This document shows, piece by piece, positions 50,190 to 61,575 of a DNA stretch of 64,000 nt (its first letter is position 1; each line of letters opens with the position of its first letter). The notes beneath the pieces are model-generated. The model worked only from the letters and a program-made list of their open reading frames with translations. It did not search any database and had not been told where the DNA came from. Both the position numbers and the translations under genes were made by a program. The DNA is taken from assembly GCA_964036195.1 (NCBI GenBank), contig OZ038451.1, forward strand, positions 8,684,529-8,748,528. Direction: 5' to 3'. This DNA is from Sphaerolaimus hirsutus (Eukaryota > Nematoda > Chromadorea > Monhysterida > Sphaerolaimidae).

Positions 50190-50345
50190 ATGGAAGAGGA
50201 TAGCACTGCATTAGAAACACACAAACTGTGGAAGACCGAGCTCAAATTTGTCGGGTTGGGCGGACGAGTCGAGTCGAGACCCGGGTCGATGTTTATTTTT
50301 TCGCTGATAGCTGTGATGTCACTTTTTGTATTGATACATGCACTC
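50190..50345 (+). CDS. possible first exon of a small membrane protein
   Basis: ATG at 50190 opens MEEDSTALETHKLWKTELKF, then a Gly/Arg-rich stretch and a hydrophobic helix (SMFIFSLIAVMSLFVLIHAL). A CCCTGTAAAATG element begins right after it. No donor is obvious before the repeat and no downstream partner exon is seen. Part of it (gagtcgagtcgag) overlaps a simple-repeat word found at 50720, so it may be chance. Confidence 0.25.
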
Positions 50346-50349
50346 TCAG

Positions 50350-50695
50350 AAATAACTCCCTGTAAAATGCCCTGTGAAATGTCAAATGTTTTGCAGTGTG
50401 AAAAGTCATGAAAATGCCCTGTTATATGGCAAACGATAGTAAAAATGTGCAATACAAGTATACTTTTTACTTGTCAAGTAGCAGATTTCCGAATTTTTGC
50501 CAATGGCGCCAGTGGAAAAGTTTAAAAACTAATTTTGAAGTGAGAAGTAAAGTTATAAAAGGAATGACAAATTTTCACAAATCCTTCAACTTCACACTTT
50601 TTCTCTAACTTCTTAGTTTTCAGATCAAAATTGCTCTTTTGTCCTTTTTTTACATCTCCACTCGCGGAATTGACCCCAGGTAACAAACATACTTA
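50350..50695. mobile_element. CCCTGTAAAATG element with CCGCGAATT-type right end
   Basis: ctccctgtaaaatgccctg at the left, ctcgcggaattgaccccagg at the right. The left and right parts resemble two different families, so this may be a composite. Confidence 0.45.
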
Positions 50696-51120
50696 ATTAA
50701 CCTACTTTATCTTTTAAGCTCGAGTCGAGTCGAGTCGAGTCGAGTCGGGTCGAGTTTCGAGCCTGGGCATTAGGTGCCACCGATCAAGATGTCAAGGCTT
50801 CCTCCAATGACAGGGGAGGGAAAGTGCAGCGAAAAGCAGGGAATTACCTAGCTTCATGCATATGTAAATAAATGTGCGCAGCGGAGCTATAAGTCATCAA
50901 ATTGTGAAATGAAAATACGTGGACCACTTCCACAGTACAGATCCTGTAAAATGTCAGATCTTTTGACGTTTATATGGCGCCGCGCCAGGAGAACGGGCGT
51001 CGAAACAAAAATGGCGCCACGGAACCATTAAAAAAACACCAGTGGCGCCAGCCAACGCCACGCGGGTGAAATAAAAATAGCCATAGTGGTGATAATATGT
51101 TCACTGGTGATAAATGCACA

Positions 51121-51507
51121 ACTACCGTATTTTTTCGAAATACCCCCTGGGGGTTTATTACCTCGCCAGCAAATTTTGAAGGGTTTTTTTTGAGCGGGCT
51201 TATTGTAGGAGGGGGGTGATAATTCCGCCAGAAAATGTTTGAAATAAAACATATGTACCTACTCGGACGCAGCAAAATTCAGCAATAACAGCAGAGTTGC
51301 ATAGGTGTATTTATATAAAATACCTATTTCCTCGAAATACCCCTCGGGGGGGGGGGGGGGGGTGATTGTTTCAGAGTGCGAATTTTGAGGGGGGGTTTAA
51401 ACGAGGTGGAGTATTTCGACGGAGGCTTATTATTTCGACAGAAATTTTTTGAACTCCCAGTACTAATTTGTGGGTCAATTCAAGGGCGATAATTCGAGGA
51501 AATATGG
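51121..51507. mobile_element. CCGTATT-end MITE, poly-G type, two tandem or nested copies
   Basis: ta-ccgtattttttcgaaatac at the left and attcgaggaaatatgg-ta at the right. A second internal start (cctatttcctcgaaatacccc) lies at 51321. An 18- to 20-G run is at 51346-51362. Confidence 0.6.
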
Positions 51508-51938
51508 TATATCCCATCCCAAACAACTGAGACAATTACCCGCGTAAAGTTGTTGCGTCATACGACAGGCTCGAAAGCGAAAAAGATCTGGGTCGAAATG
51601 AAGCCATTAGCGGAATGTAGTAAATGGACTTTTTAAATGTAGGTAAATAAATAGGAGTCGTCAAAAAACCCTATATCCAACGAGTTTCAGCGATAGGGTT
51701 TCTAACATTCCGCAACTTTCACTCACTTCACAGTTTGGTGAATGTCCGACCACGTGAATACAACAGTATTTAGGTAGTGTGTTCCAAAAATACCGAGACA
51801 GTGGAAAAAGCCGGAGAATGCATGGCAAAAGTTTAAACTCGCACAAGGGCAACACATGCATCTCTTGGTGATTTATTCGAGGGGCACCCGGGCACTTTTA
51901 TACTTTGCACCATGAAAAAAATAGTGCCAAAAGCTTTC

Positions 51939-52911
51939 TATAGGCAACGATGGGTAAGTTCTCCAAAAAAAAACACTTTCTGTGTTTTGAGTTTTTCAAA
52001 AATGAATACCTGTGTTTTGAGTTTTTTTCTCGAAAAAAACTTGAGTAACTCTGTTTTTATTTCTGTGTTTTTTGTAAAAACTCGATTTTTTGAGTTTTTT
52101 TCTAAAAAACTCGAGTTTTTTCCCAAAAAAATCGAGTTTCCCCCCAAAAATTTTCGATTTACAGCATTTCGATCTGGAAACAGTGGTTTTCTTATAAAAT
52201 ATTGGTTTTACACATGTTTTAACCCCACATAACATCTGTGTATTCATTCAAATGTCAAAAAGTCCATAAAAATGTCCACAATGACGTAACTAAAACAGAT
52301 TATAAATGCATACAAACAGGATATATTTGAAATAAACATGTAGATAGCTACACAACCTAGTACAGTCTATGTGTAGCTGCGATGCAAATTAGCAGTAATA
52401 AATACATCATGTACATTGGATACATGATGTACATCATCTCGGAGGGGGCTATTTTGAGGGGGGGGGGGCTTATTATTTCACCAGTCCATTTTGAGGGGGG
52501 TTAATTCAAGGGGGTTAATTCGAGGTAATAAGGTATACTTAAATGTCGAAACTTTAATTGTCAAATCCACCATGAGATGTGCATGCCATCTTGAATTTTT
52601 TATTTGTACCATTATAAAATATGAATTCATACTGTACATATTTACATACTATACATGCTTATCTTATCTTGTTTAGTATAACTGAATTAATGTGCATTCA
52701 ACCGCTTCACTGAAAAAAAAACACAAAAACTCAAAAAAACTTTTCTGTGTTTCCGTGTTTCTGTGTTTCTGTGTTCTCCAAAAAAAAACTCATTTGAGTT
52801 TTGAGTTTTTCAAAATTTATGAGTTTCCGTGTTTCTGTGTAAAACAAAAACACAGAAACTCAATGAGTTTCTGTGTTCAATTTCTGTGTTTTTTCCATCG
52901 TTGTCTATAGG
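51939..52911. mobile_element. element with CAACGATGG ends and 'tgtgtttttgagttttt' arms
   Basis: ctataggcaacgatggg at 51939 is inverted as ccatcgttgtctatag at 52896-52911. Both subterminal arms are low-complexity words (ctgtgttttgagtttttc; aaaaacacagaaactc). A poly-G CCGTATT-type piece (52440-52535) is inserted in the middle. Confidence 0.6.
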
Positions 52912-52989
52912 TGTGCCAAATGCCACTGGTACCATGGTCAAATATTCCCAGGCGTTAGAAGTGCCATGGTGTCTATTGTTTTGGAGCTA

Positions 52990-53175
52990 ATGACAGCCAC
53001 ACTCTGTAAAATGTGTAAGTCAAGTGCCAAATGTCATGATAAATGTCACTTAAAAGGAAAGAGAAAAGATTTTATCACTGAACAATCAACTGTTTTGATG
53101 ATAATTGACAGATTTGTATAACATTTTACATAACATTTAACACTTGACTTAATGCTTAACAGGATGCAGTACTGC
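52990..53175. mobile_element. 'tgtaaaatgtgtaagtcaagtg' foldback copy
   Basis: cactctgtaaaatgtg ... gtcaagtgccaaatgtcatg is mirrored by cattttacataacatttaac ... acttgac. A member of the TGTAAAATG superfamily. Confidence 0.5.
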
Positions 53176-53339
53176 CACCAACTAGCATGCCTTTACATTA
53201 CTATCCCATCGCAGCATCAATCTTCTGTGAGTTGCTTGAAAGGCATATTCACTGGGTATCATTGCAACACTTTAACTGGGAGGGGGTCTGTCTATTGTCA
53301 ATGTGACATAAGTGAATTGAAAATTGAAGACCACGTTTT

Positions 53340-53620
53340 TGGGGGCAGCCCAGACCCTGTAAAATGTTATGTGTCATGTAAAAGACCCTGTAAAGTGTTA
53401 TGTGTATCCAAATCTTGTGTTTTTGCATCCAAATCTTAATCAATGTCCAAATATAAGATTTTGAAACAAAAATAAGATTTGGATACAAAAACATCAGATT
53501 TGAAAAGTATAGAGAAAGATTTGGATAGTACAGAACAATATTTGGATACACATGACACTTTTCAGAATTTTTTACATGAGTCATGACATTCTACTGGATC
53601 TGTGACTGGCATCTGAACTC
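53340..53620. mobile_element. CCCAGACCC element with 'aagatttggata' interior
   Basis: gggggcagcccagaccctgta at the left, ttctactggatctgtgactgg at the right. The interior repeats atccaaatctt in both orientations. A second element with the same interior word lies at 61255-61575. Confidence 0.6.
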
Positions 53621-53841
53621 AAATTTAATTACATTACATTCAAGAACTTAAGATTTGCAAAAAAATGAAATGCTTTTGCACTTTTCCGAGTATTTGGTGG
53701 ACAACAGTGCCATTATTTAGGTCTAAAATTCCATTGTGCACTTTTGGAGTGTTCCACTTATTGTATGCTACCCAGTTGATTAGTTTTGGGTGGTCCCTCA
53801 AACCTCCAAATGGAAAAATAATCAAGAAAGGTAAACAACTA

Positions 53842-54310
53842 GCAGGATTCTCTCCGACCTTCGGTCGGGTTTTGTGGTTCTCTACAATTAATACCATTGG
53901 AGAAAATATGATACTTTAGTTAAGTTTGCCCACATGCTAGGCATGTGTTTTGAAATGCAGTATGTAATGTACCAACAATAACAAGACCAATATCAAAGAT
54001 GCAATGTTTTGGAATGGATTTTTGTAAACTTGGTTGGTAAAATGTAAAACTGTTAACTGTAAAATGGTTGGGCATGAAACTCGGTAGTAAAATGTGGACA
54101 GTTTGCGATTTGGTATGATGGTGTGCAGTGTGCATTCTGTGTGGTATAGGTTTTGTGATATGATAGTGTGGTTTTTGCAAGGTGTCAAACTTTGTTGTAA
54201 TCTTCAATTGGTTACATTTGTGCTTTGCTGTTCTTTTTGTGTTTGTAAATCCTTGTGGTATTAATTGTAGAGAACCACAAAACCCAACTGAAGGTTGGAG
54301 AGAATCCTGC
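53842..54310. mobile_element. Tc1/mariner-like MITE, 469 bp
   Basis: gcaggattctctccgacctt at the left matches, inverted, aaggttggagagaatcctgc at the right. TIRs are about 55 bp, running to ctctacaattaatacca. TA on each side (53840-53841 and 54311-54312) fits Tc1/mariner insertion. The long ORFs inside on both strands show no transposase features. Confidence 0.85.
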
Positions 54311-54344
54311 TATAGGTACCCACTACTCAGAGGCTTGCAAAAAC

Positions 54345-54865
54345 TGACACCCCAATGGGGACCCCCCTCCAAATGGCACCCCCTGGGGAACCCCCCAAAA
54401 GTGGCACCCCCTGGGAACCACCCAAAAATGAGACCCCCTAGGGCCCCACAAATATGGCACCCCCTGAGGACCACCGAAAAATGGCACCCCTTAGGGACCC
54501 CCCAAAAATGGCACCCCCTTGGGACCCCCCAAAATAGCACCCCCTGGGGACCCCCCAAACATGGCACCCCCTAGGAACCCCCACAAAAATGGCACCCCCT
54601 GGGGACCCACCCAAAGTTGGCTCCCCCTGGGGACTCTCCAAAAATGGCACCCCCTGGGGACCACCCCAAAATGGCACCCCCTTAGGACCCCCCTGCAAAA
54701 AAAAATAGCACCCCCCTGAGGACCACCAAAAAATGGCACCCCTGGGGACCACCCAAAAAATGGCACCCTATGTGGATCCCCTTGAAATGGCACCCCCATA
54801 TGTACCTCCAGAAAATGGCACCCCCTGGAGACCCCCCAAAAATGGCAACCCATGGGGACCCCCTC
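54345..54865. repeat. minisatellite, unit about 27-28 bp (aaatggcaccccctggggac)
   Basis: About 19 units of aaatggcaccccctggggac plus cccccc, with length variation. Because many units are 27 bp, long ORFs with 9-residue repeats appear on both strands; these are not genes. Confidence 0.95.
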
Positions 54866-54869
54866 TAAA

Positions 54870-55280
54870 TCCTGTAAACACAGCCCCTAGTTTGGAAACT
54901 CCTGTAAACTCAGCCCCTAATTTGGAAACTCCTATAAACTCAGCCCCTAACTTGCAAACTCTTGTAAACTCAGCCCCTAACTTGCAAACTCCCATAAACT
55001 CAGCCACTTATTTGTAAGCTCCCATAAACTCAGCCTCTAATTTGAAAACTCCCATAAACTCAGCCCCCAATTTTGGAAACTCCTGTAAACTCAACCCATA
55101 ATTTGGAAACTGCTGTAAACTCAGCCCTAATTTGGATACTCCAATAAACTCAGCCCCTAATTTAGAAACTCCCATAAACTCAGCCCCTAATTTGGAAACT
55201 CCCTTAAAATCAGCCCCTAATTTGGAAACTCCCATAAACTCAGCCCCTAATTTGGAAACTCCCGTAAACTCATTTTCAGG
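54870..55280. repeat. minisatellite, unit 30 bp (actcccataaactcagcccc)
   Basis: About 14 units of 30 bp, actcccataaactcagcccc followed by taatttggaa. The same unit returns at 57985-58165 on the far side of the 117-bp satellite. Confidence 0.95.
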
Positions 55281-55284
55281 TTTA

Positions 55285-57985
55285 TGGTAATGTAGTGTGA
55301 AAATGGTATGAATATTTCAAAAAATCACTATCATCAATCCACAAATGCATCAATTCACAATTTTCAATTTTTTAGCCCCAAGGGTTAGACTTAAAAGGTT
55401 ATGGTAATGTAGAGTAGAAATGGAGTGCACATCTCAAATCACTGCAATAAAAAACCCACAAACGCATCATTTCACAAATTGAAAGTTTTTGTGCCCAGGG
55501 GTTCATTATCAGGGTTTTAGTAATGTGGTGTCAAAATGGAGTGCATATTTGAAATTGCTACAATCAGAAACCCACAAACACATCATTTTATGATTTGAAA
55601 ATTTTTGGCCCTGGGGGTTCATTTTCAGGGTTATGGTAATGTAGTGTCAAAATGAAGTGCATATTTCAAATCAAGGCAATCAAAAAGCCACAAATGCATC
55701 ATTTCACAATTTCTAATTTATTAGCCCCATGGGTCCAATTTAAGGCTTACAGTAATGTAGAGTTGAAATTGAGTCATTTCAAATCAGTGCAATAAGAAAC
55801 CTGCAAAATGCATCATTTTACAATTAGAAATTTTTGGGTCTAGGGGTTCAATTTCAGAGTTTTAGTAATGTAGTGTCAAAATGGAGTGCATATTTGAAAT
55901 CGCTACAATCAGAAACCCACAAATGCATCATTTTATGATTTGAAAGTTTTTGGCTTAGGGGGTTCATTTTTATGGTTATGGTAATGTAGTGTCAAAATGA
56001 AGTGCATATTTCAAATGTGCGCAATCAGAAACCTGAAAATGAGTGATTTCACAAATTGAAAGTTTTTGGCTCCAGAGGTTCATTTTCAGGGTTATGGTTA
56101 TGTAGTTTTCAGGGTTATGTAGTGTCAAAATGGATTGCATATTTCAAATCAGTGCAATTAGAAACCCACATTGAATCATTTCACAATTTCTAATTTTTTA
56201 AGCCCTGGGCATATTTGAAATAGCTACACTCAGAAACTCACAAATCCATCATTTTATGATTTGAAAGTTTTTGGCCCAGGGGGTTCATTTTAGGGTTATG
56301 GTAATGTAGTGTCAAAATGAAGTGCATATTTCAGATGAGTGCAATCAGAAACCCGAAAATGCATCATTTCTCAAATTGAAAGTATTTAACCCCATGGGTC
56401 CATTTTGAGGGTTATGGTAATGTAGTGTCAAAATGGAGTGCATATATCAAATCAGTGCAATCAGAAACCCAAATTTAAAATCAGTGCAATCAGAAACCCA
56501 AAAATGCATCATTTCACAAATTGAAATTTTTTGGCTCCAGAGGTTCATTTTCAGGGTTATGGTTATGTAGTTTTCAGGGTTATGTAGTGTCAAAACGGAG
56601 TGCATATTTCAAATCAGTGCAATTAGAAACCCAAAAATGAATGATTTCACAAATTGAAAGTTTTTGGCTCCAGAGGTTCATTTTCAGGGTTATGGTTATG
56701 TAGTTTTCAGGGTTATGTAGTGTCAAAACGGAGTGCATATTTCAAATCAGTGCAATTAGAAACCCACATTGAATCATTTCACAATTTCTAATTTTTTAAG
56801 CCCTGGGCATATTTGAAATCACTACACTCAGAAACTCACAAATCCATCATTTTATGATTTGAAAGTTTTTGGCCCAGGGGGTTCATTTTAGGGTTATGGT
56901 AATGTAGTGTCAAAATGAAGTGCATATTTCAGATGAGTGCAATCAGAAACCCGAAAATGCATCATTTCTCAAATTGAAAGTTTTTGGCTCCAGAGGTTCA
57001 TTTTCAGGGTTATGGTTATGTAGTTTTCAGGGTTATGTAGTGTCAAAACGGAGTGCATATTTCAAATCAGTGCAATTAGAAACCCACATTGAATCATTTC
57101 ACAATTTCTAATTTTTTAAGCCCTGGGCATATTTGAAATCACTACACTCAGAAACTCACAAATCCATCATTTTATGATTTGAAAGTTTTTGGCCCAGGGG
57201 GTTCATTTTAGGGTTATGGTAATGTAGTGTCAAAATGAAGTGCATATTTCAGATGAGTGCAATCAGAAACCCGAAAATGCATCATTTCTCAAATTGAAAG
57301 TATTTAACCCCATGGGTCCATTTTGAGGGTTATGGTAATGTAGTGTCAAAATGGAGTGCATATATCAAATCAGTGCAATCAGAAACCCAAATTTGAAATC
57401 AGTGCAATCAGAAACCCAAAAATGCATCATTTCACAAATTGAAATTTTTTGGCCCCAGTGGTTCATTTTCAGGGTTATGGTAATGTAGTGTCAAAATGAA
57501 GTGCATATTTCAAATGAGTGCAATCAGAAACCTGAAAATGCATCATTTCTCAAATTGAAAGTATTTGGCCCCATGGGTTCATTTTTCGGGTTATGGTAAT
57601 GTAGTGTCAATGGAGTGCATATATCAAATCAGTGCAATCAGAAACCTAAATTTGAAATCAGTGCAACCAGAAACCCAAAAATGCATCATTTCACAAATTG
57701 AAAGTTTTTGGCCCCAGTGGTTCATTTTCAGGGTTATGGTAATGTAGTGTCAAAATGGAGTGCATTATATATCAAATCAGTGCAATTAGAAACCCACAAT
57801 GCATCATTTCACAATTTGAAAATTTTGGCCCCATTTTGGGTTCAATTTCAGGGTTATCGTAATGTACTGTCAGAATGGAGTGCATATTTCAAATCATTGT
57901 AATCAGTAACCCACAAATGCATTATATCACAATTTATATTTTTTAGCCCCGGGGGCCTCACTTAAGGATTATGGTAATGTTATTG
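55285..57985. repeat. satellite array, unit about 117 bp with higher-order structure
   Basis: More than 20 units marked by ggttatggtaatgtagtgtc, then aaaatggagtgcatatttca, aatcagtgcaatcagaaacc, gcatcatttcacaattt and tttttggcccc. Around 56160-57300 multi-unit blocks of about 320 bp repeat almost exactly (for example starting cccacattgaatcatttcac at about 56163, 56763 and 57083), so recent block duplication has occurred. Confidence 0.95.
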
Positions 57986-58170
57986 GTCACTCCCATAAAC
58001 TCAGCCCCTAATTTGGCAAACACCCATCAACTCAACTCCCATAAACTCAGCCTCTAATTTTTAAACTTGTGTCAACACCAACAGCCCCTTATCTTTAAAC
58101 TTCTGTCAACTCAACCCTAATTTATCAACACCCATCAACTCAACCCTGAATTGTAAACTCAGCCCCTAAA
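57985..58170. repeat. distal copies of the 30-bp minisatellite
   Basis: cactcccataaactcagccc, then aattt(g)gcaaacacccatcaac and related, more decayed than the array at 54870. Confidence 0.85.
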
Positions 58171-58603
58171 AACTCAAGTCAACCCCCTATACATGTGCAA
58201 TTGCATTCTTGGGAAGCAACTTTGCCATCTACTAACCCTGTTTGTCAAGATTGTGGATCGTGTTTGTAAAGGGCATTTGTACTAATAAATAGTGACTGCA
58301 TTGTGTGCAAAAACACACACGAATCGGGCACAATGAGGCCTGTGATTGTGCCTCCTATCTTTTGCATTGAAGCATCCTTAGCGTGCAGTTCTCTCGAAAT
58401 TGTATAGGTGGAGATGTGCTTATAGAAGCTGTCAATATATTGAAGCTTGTCAATACATTGAAATGATTGAAAAAAATGCAGAATCTTGTAGACAAAAATC
58501 AAAAATTCTAAAACTGTCCAAGGAGATTAAAAAATTTGATAATTCTATAACTAGGTAGATTCAAAAAGTATTTCTAGAAAAAATTTGAAATGTTGTGACC
58601 AGG

Positions 58604-59387
58604 CACAGCAAAAAAATGGGTGTGTGATGTGTCGGGAAGCAGGATGGATGCGCGTGAAGCGGCCCGCTTCCACACGCTTCACCAAGATTTGTGAAATTCG
58701 TGGTGAAGTGTCTTCCACACACCTCACTGCAGTTCCATAACATGTGGAAGACTCCTCACGGCACTTCACTTCACTTCACTTCACGCTACCACATGCTTCA
58801 AGAAATCGGTCTGCTTGTGTGGATGCGTCTACATGTTTGTGAAGGCACTTCACCATGAAAACATGTGGTGAAGACACTTCACCTTATTTTGCCATCGGTG
58901 AACACACTTCACCTTCCAATTTACCGCATTTTTCATTGGAAATTCAGTCATTTCAGTTGTCAGTGTTTATTTCTGTTGTCAACAATTGAAAAACAACAAA
59001 GCAACAACATTGTGTTTTGAAATATTTGTTAATAATGCAAAATAACTATTTACTAGGTATTTGTGATCAATTCATGAACATTTTGGAGCGTATAAAATAA
59101 AACAAAACATATGCAGCTTAAAATAAACTATTTACCGCAATATTTTATTGTGAAGTGAACCACAGTTGGTACATTGTGAATACACTTCACGTCAGTCACT
59201 TGATGGTGAAGACACTTCACTAATATTGTGCAGCATCGTGAAGCGCGCCTGCGGTGTGAAGTGTCTTCACGAAAAATTATGTGAAGCGTGTGGAAGCGCA
59301 GTGCAGGTTCATGAAGCGTTCGGGAAGCATCGGCGTGAAAACACGTCCCGACGCTTCCACACACCCAAACACCCATTTTTGCTGTGA
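58604..59387. mobile_element. foldback with 'gaagtgtcttcac' interior
   Basis: The ends acagcaaaaaaatgggtgtg and acacccatttttgctgt are inverted. Subterminal sequence carries many copies of gtgaagtgtcttcac, gaagcgtgtggaagcg and their complements. The AT-rich centre (58920-59150) has no ORF of note. I could not find an unambiguous TSD. Confidence 0.8.
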
Positions 59388-59399
59388 GAGGCGGTTTTA

Positions 59400-60060
59400 T
59401 AAAAATTATTTGTATACAAACTGCATAAAAATTGTATAAAAATGTATTTTATTTTAATTTTTTTCTTGTTTCATTTCATTTTATTTTTTTATTCCTAAAA
59501 GTCGTTAATAAAATAAAATGACACGTTAATGTCATTAATGCAATTTTTACAAAAAAATCAGAATTTGGCAAGCAAGGCCAGAAAATTGTTATCATTAGAC
59601 CTAAACATGAGATTAAAACATAAGATTAAATAACAAAACATAAAATTTGGTTACAATGTGCGTGACAATTGACATTGTACTTTACATTTGTCATGACAAT
59701 TGACACTTTGCATGACATTTTACATGACATTTGACACTGCAGGGCTTAGGACTGCCCCCATTTCCGCGAATAAACAGGTAGAAACTCAAGCAACAAGATA
59801 AAGATTTTACAAAAAAATATGAATTTTTATACAATTTCACAAAAATATGATTTTTATTCAATTTTACAAAAATATGAATTTTTATACAATTTTACAAAAA
59901 TATGAATTTTTATACAATTTTACAAAAAAAAATTACAAAAATTTGAAATTTTATACAATTTTTATTTTTATTTTGAAGTTTTCCATTTTATCTTGTTTTA
60001 TTTTATTCTTAAATTTTCCATTTTATTTTTTATTATTTTTTTCTGAGATTTTGCCAACCG
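59400..60060. repeat. AT-rich low-complexity tract (atgaatttttatacaatttt)
   Basis: Tandem-like copies of tatgaatttttatacaattt and ttacaaaaa between 59815 and 59950. A TGTAAAATG-family end (gacactgcagggcttaggac) lies at 59730-59750. It ends with ctgagattttgccaacc as at 32755. Confidence 0.6.
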
Positions 60061-60069
60061 CATCAATTC

Positions 60070-60381
60070 ATGACATTTCACCATGCTTCCACGTACACAT
60101 TGTTTGCCATCAATGTTTATCAAAAAACCCTGTCCCACTACTTCTCGAACACACCAACAACTCACCGAGTACAAAACAAACTAATTTCGAACATAGTGTG
60201 GCTCCAGTTGGCTACCCAATCAGCTGGTTTACGACCATGGCGCCAGTCGGTCGCGAACTATAGCCAATTTCACTTCCTAAAACAGGGTAAAATGACTGAT
60301 CGAGAGTGGCGTTTAAAAATGTCTGATCGGGACAAAGAAAAGTGGTTAAGAAAAAACATTTGTGAGACAGCAGACAAATAA
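60070..60381 (+). CDS. possible small hypothetical protein, 103 residues
   Basis: An ORF from ATG 60070 to TAA. Its last part is rich in charged residues (KMTDREWRLKMSDRDKEKWL) and looks protein-like. The first half (ASTYTLFAINVYQKTLSHYF) could be a mitochondrial-type leader. It starts right after a dispersed repeat end and has no homologue I recognise. A potential donor (AACAG|gtacgg) lies just past the stop, and another (CAGG|gtaaaa) at about 60287 could change the reading. Uncertain. Confidence 0.35.
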   Translation: MTFHHASTYTLFAINVYQKTLSHYFSNTPTTHRVQNKLISNIVWLQLATQSAGLRPWRQSVANYSQFHFLKQGKMTDREWRLKMSDRDKEKWLRKNICETADK

Positions 60382-60778
60382 AATGCGACTGCAAAACAGG
60401 TACGGATGGTAAAGCTTTTTGGTGAATGCATGTACAGAAATAGAAAAGTATTGTAAGGAAAAATTTATCCTTGGAAAAATTTTATCACCTATTTAGAGCA
60501 ATTCCACTTGAAAGATTAAATACCCATGCCAATCAAAGGGGCCGAAGTTATTTACACGGTCTACTTGGGTATAAAGAGTGATGATAAAAAGAAAATAGAA
60601 AGCTGAAAAAACAATCAACACAATCCCGCTGTTTCTTGCATGCAAACTTATGCAATCTACATTTACTCACAACAAGCAATTAGGTATTTATATATCACAT
60701 AAACATTTATAATCCAGTGCGTATTATATTATGCTTTCACTTGCCGGCATGTATATCTACAAATTCACTAATAATGCA

Positions 60779-61575
60779 GGGGGCAGTCCCAGACCCAGAC
60801 TCTGTAATGCTGCGATTACAGCTCGGGCGTAAAATTGACCAGGCGTAAAATTGATTTTGGGCGTAAAATTAATTACAGATAAATGGATAAAGATACGACA
60901 TTGTTATTTTAGTCAAAGAAAGGTTAGATGCAGACGTTTCTTGTGTCCAAAGCTCATGAGTTTATTTTTATCGTACTGGGAGTTATGAATTTTAGCACAA
61001 TTTTTTAAATTATGCGCTGTAAGTTGCATAAAATTAGGGCATAAAATCAAAAAAATTAGCGCCAAAATTCATAACTTCTGGTACAAAAAAAATAAACTGA
61101 TCAGCTTTGGACACAAGCAACATCTGCATGTGCGCTTTCTTTGGCTGAAATTGCAACACCATATCTTTATCCATTCACCTGTAATTTATTTTACGCCCAA
61201 AAATCAATTTTACGCCAGGTCAATTTTACGCCCGAGCTGTAATCGCAGCATAAAATATAAAAGGCCCTGTACAATATGTCATGTGCATGTAAAAGACTGT
61301 AAAATGTCAAATGTCATGTAAAAGACCCCGTGAAGTGCCATGTGATCCACATGTGTTATTCTATGGTATCAAAACTTTATATTTTGGTATCCAAATGTTT
61401 GAATATGAGACTTGGACACAACACATAAGATTTGGATATTATAGGATAAGATTTGGATGCACATGCCACTTTACAAGATTTTTTACATGACATTTGACAT
61501 TTTACAGGGTATTTTACATGACACATGACATTTTACAGGGCTTTTTACATTTTACGGGGTGTGGGACTGGGACCA
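60779..61575. mobile_element. CCCAGACCC element carrying a nested Harbinger-like element
   Basis: cagggggcagtcccagaccc at the left and ggggtgtgggactgggacc at the right. The interior has ccctgtaaaatgtc words and the atccaaatctt motif seen at 53400. It abuts the element starting at 61575. Confidence 0.7.
60808..61250. mobile_element. Harbinger-like foldback, TAA duplication
   Basis: tgctgcgattacagctcggg at the left and cccgagctgtaatcgcagca at the right, flanked by taa (60805-60807 and 61251-61253). Subterminal repeats are gggcgtaaaattga. It is inserted inside the CCCAGACCC element. Confidence 0.88.

Noticed and set aside
53640..54207. Minus-strand ORFs as upstream exons of the membrane-protein gene
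   Set aside because: They overlap the TA-flanked MITE and its flank, show no splice sites of the needed phase, and read equally open on the plus strand.
54182..55235. Long ORFs on both strands with 9- or 10-residue repeats
   Set aside because: They arise because the minisatellite units (27 and 30 bp) are multiples of three; both strands are open and there is no splice or start context.
54345..58170. CRISPR-like array of regular repeats
   Set aside because: The repeats are contiguous without unique spacers and the DNA is eukaryotic.
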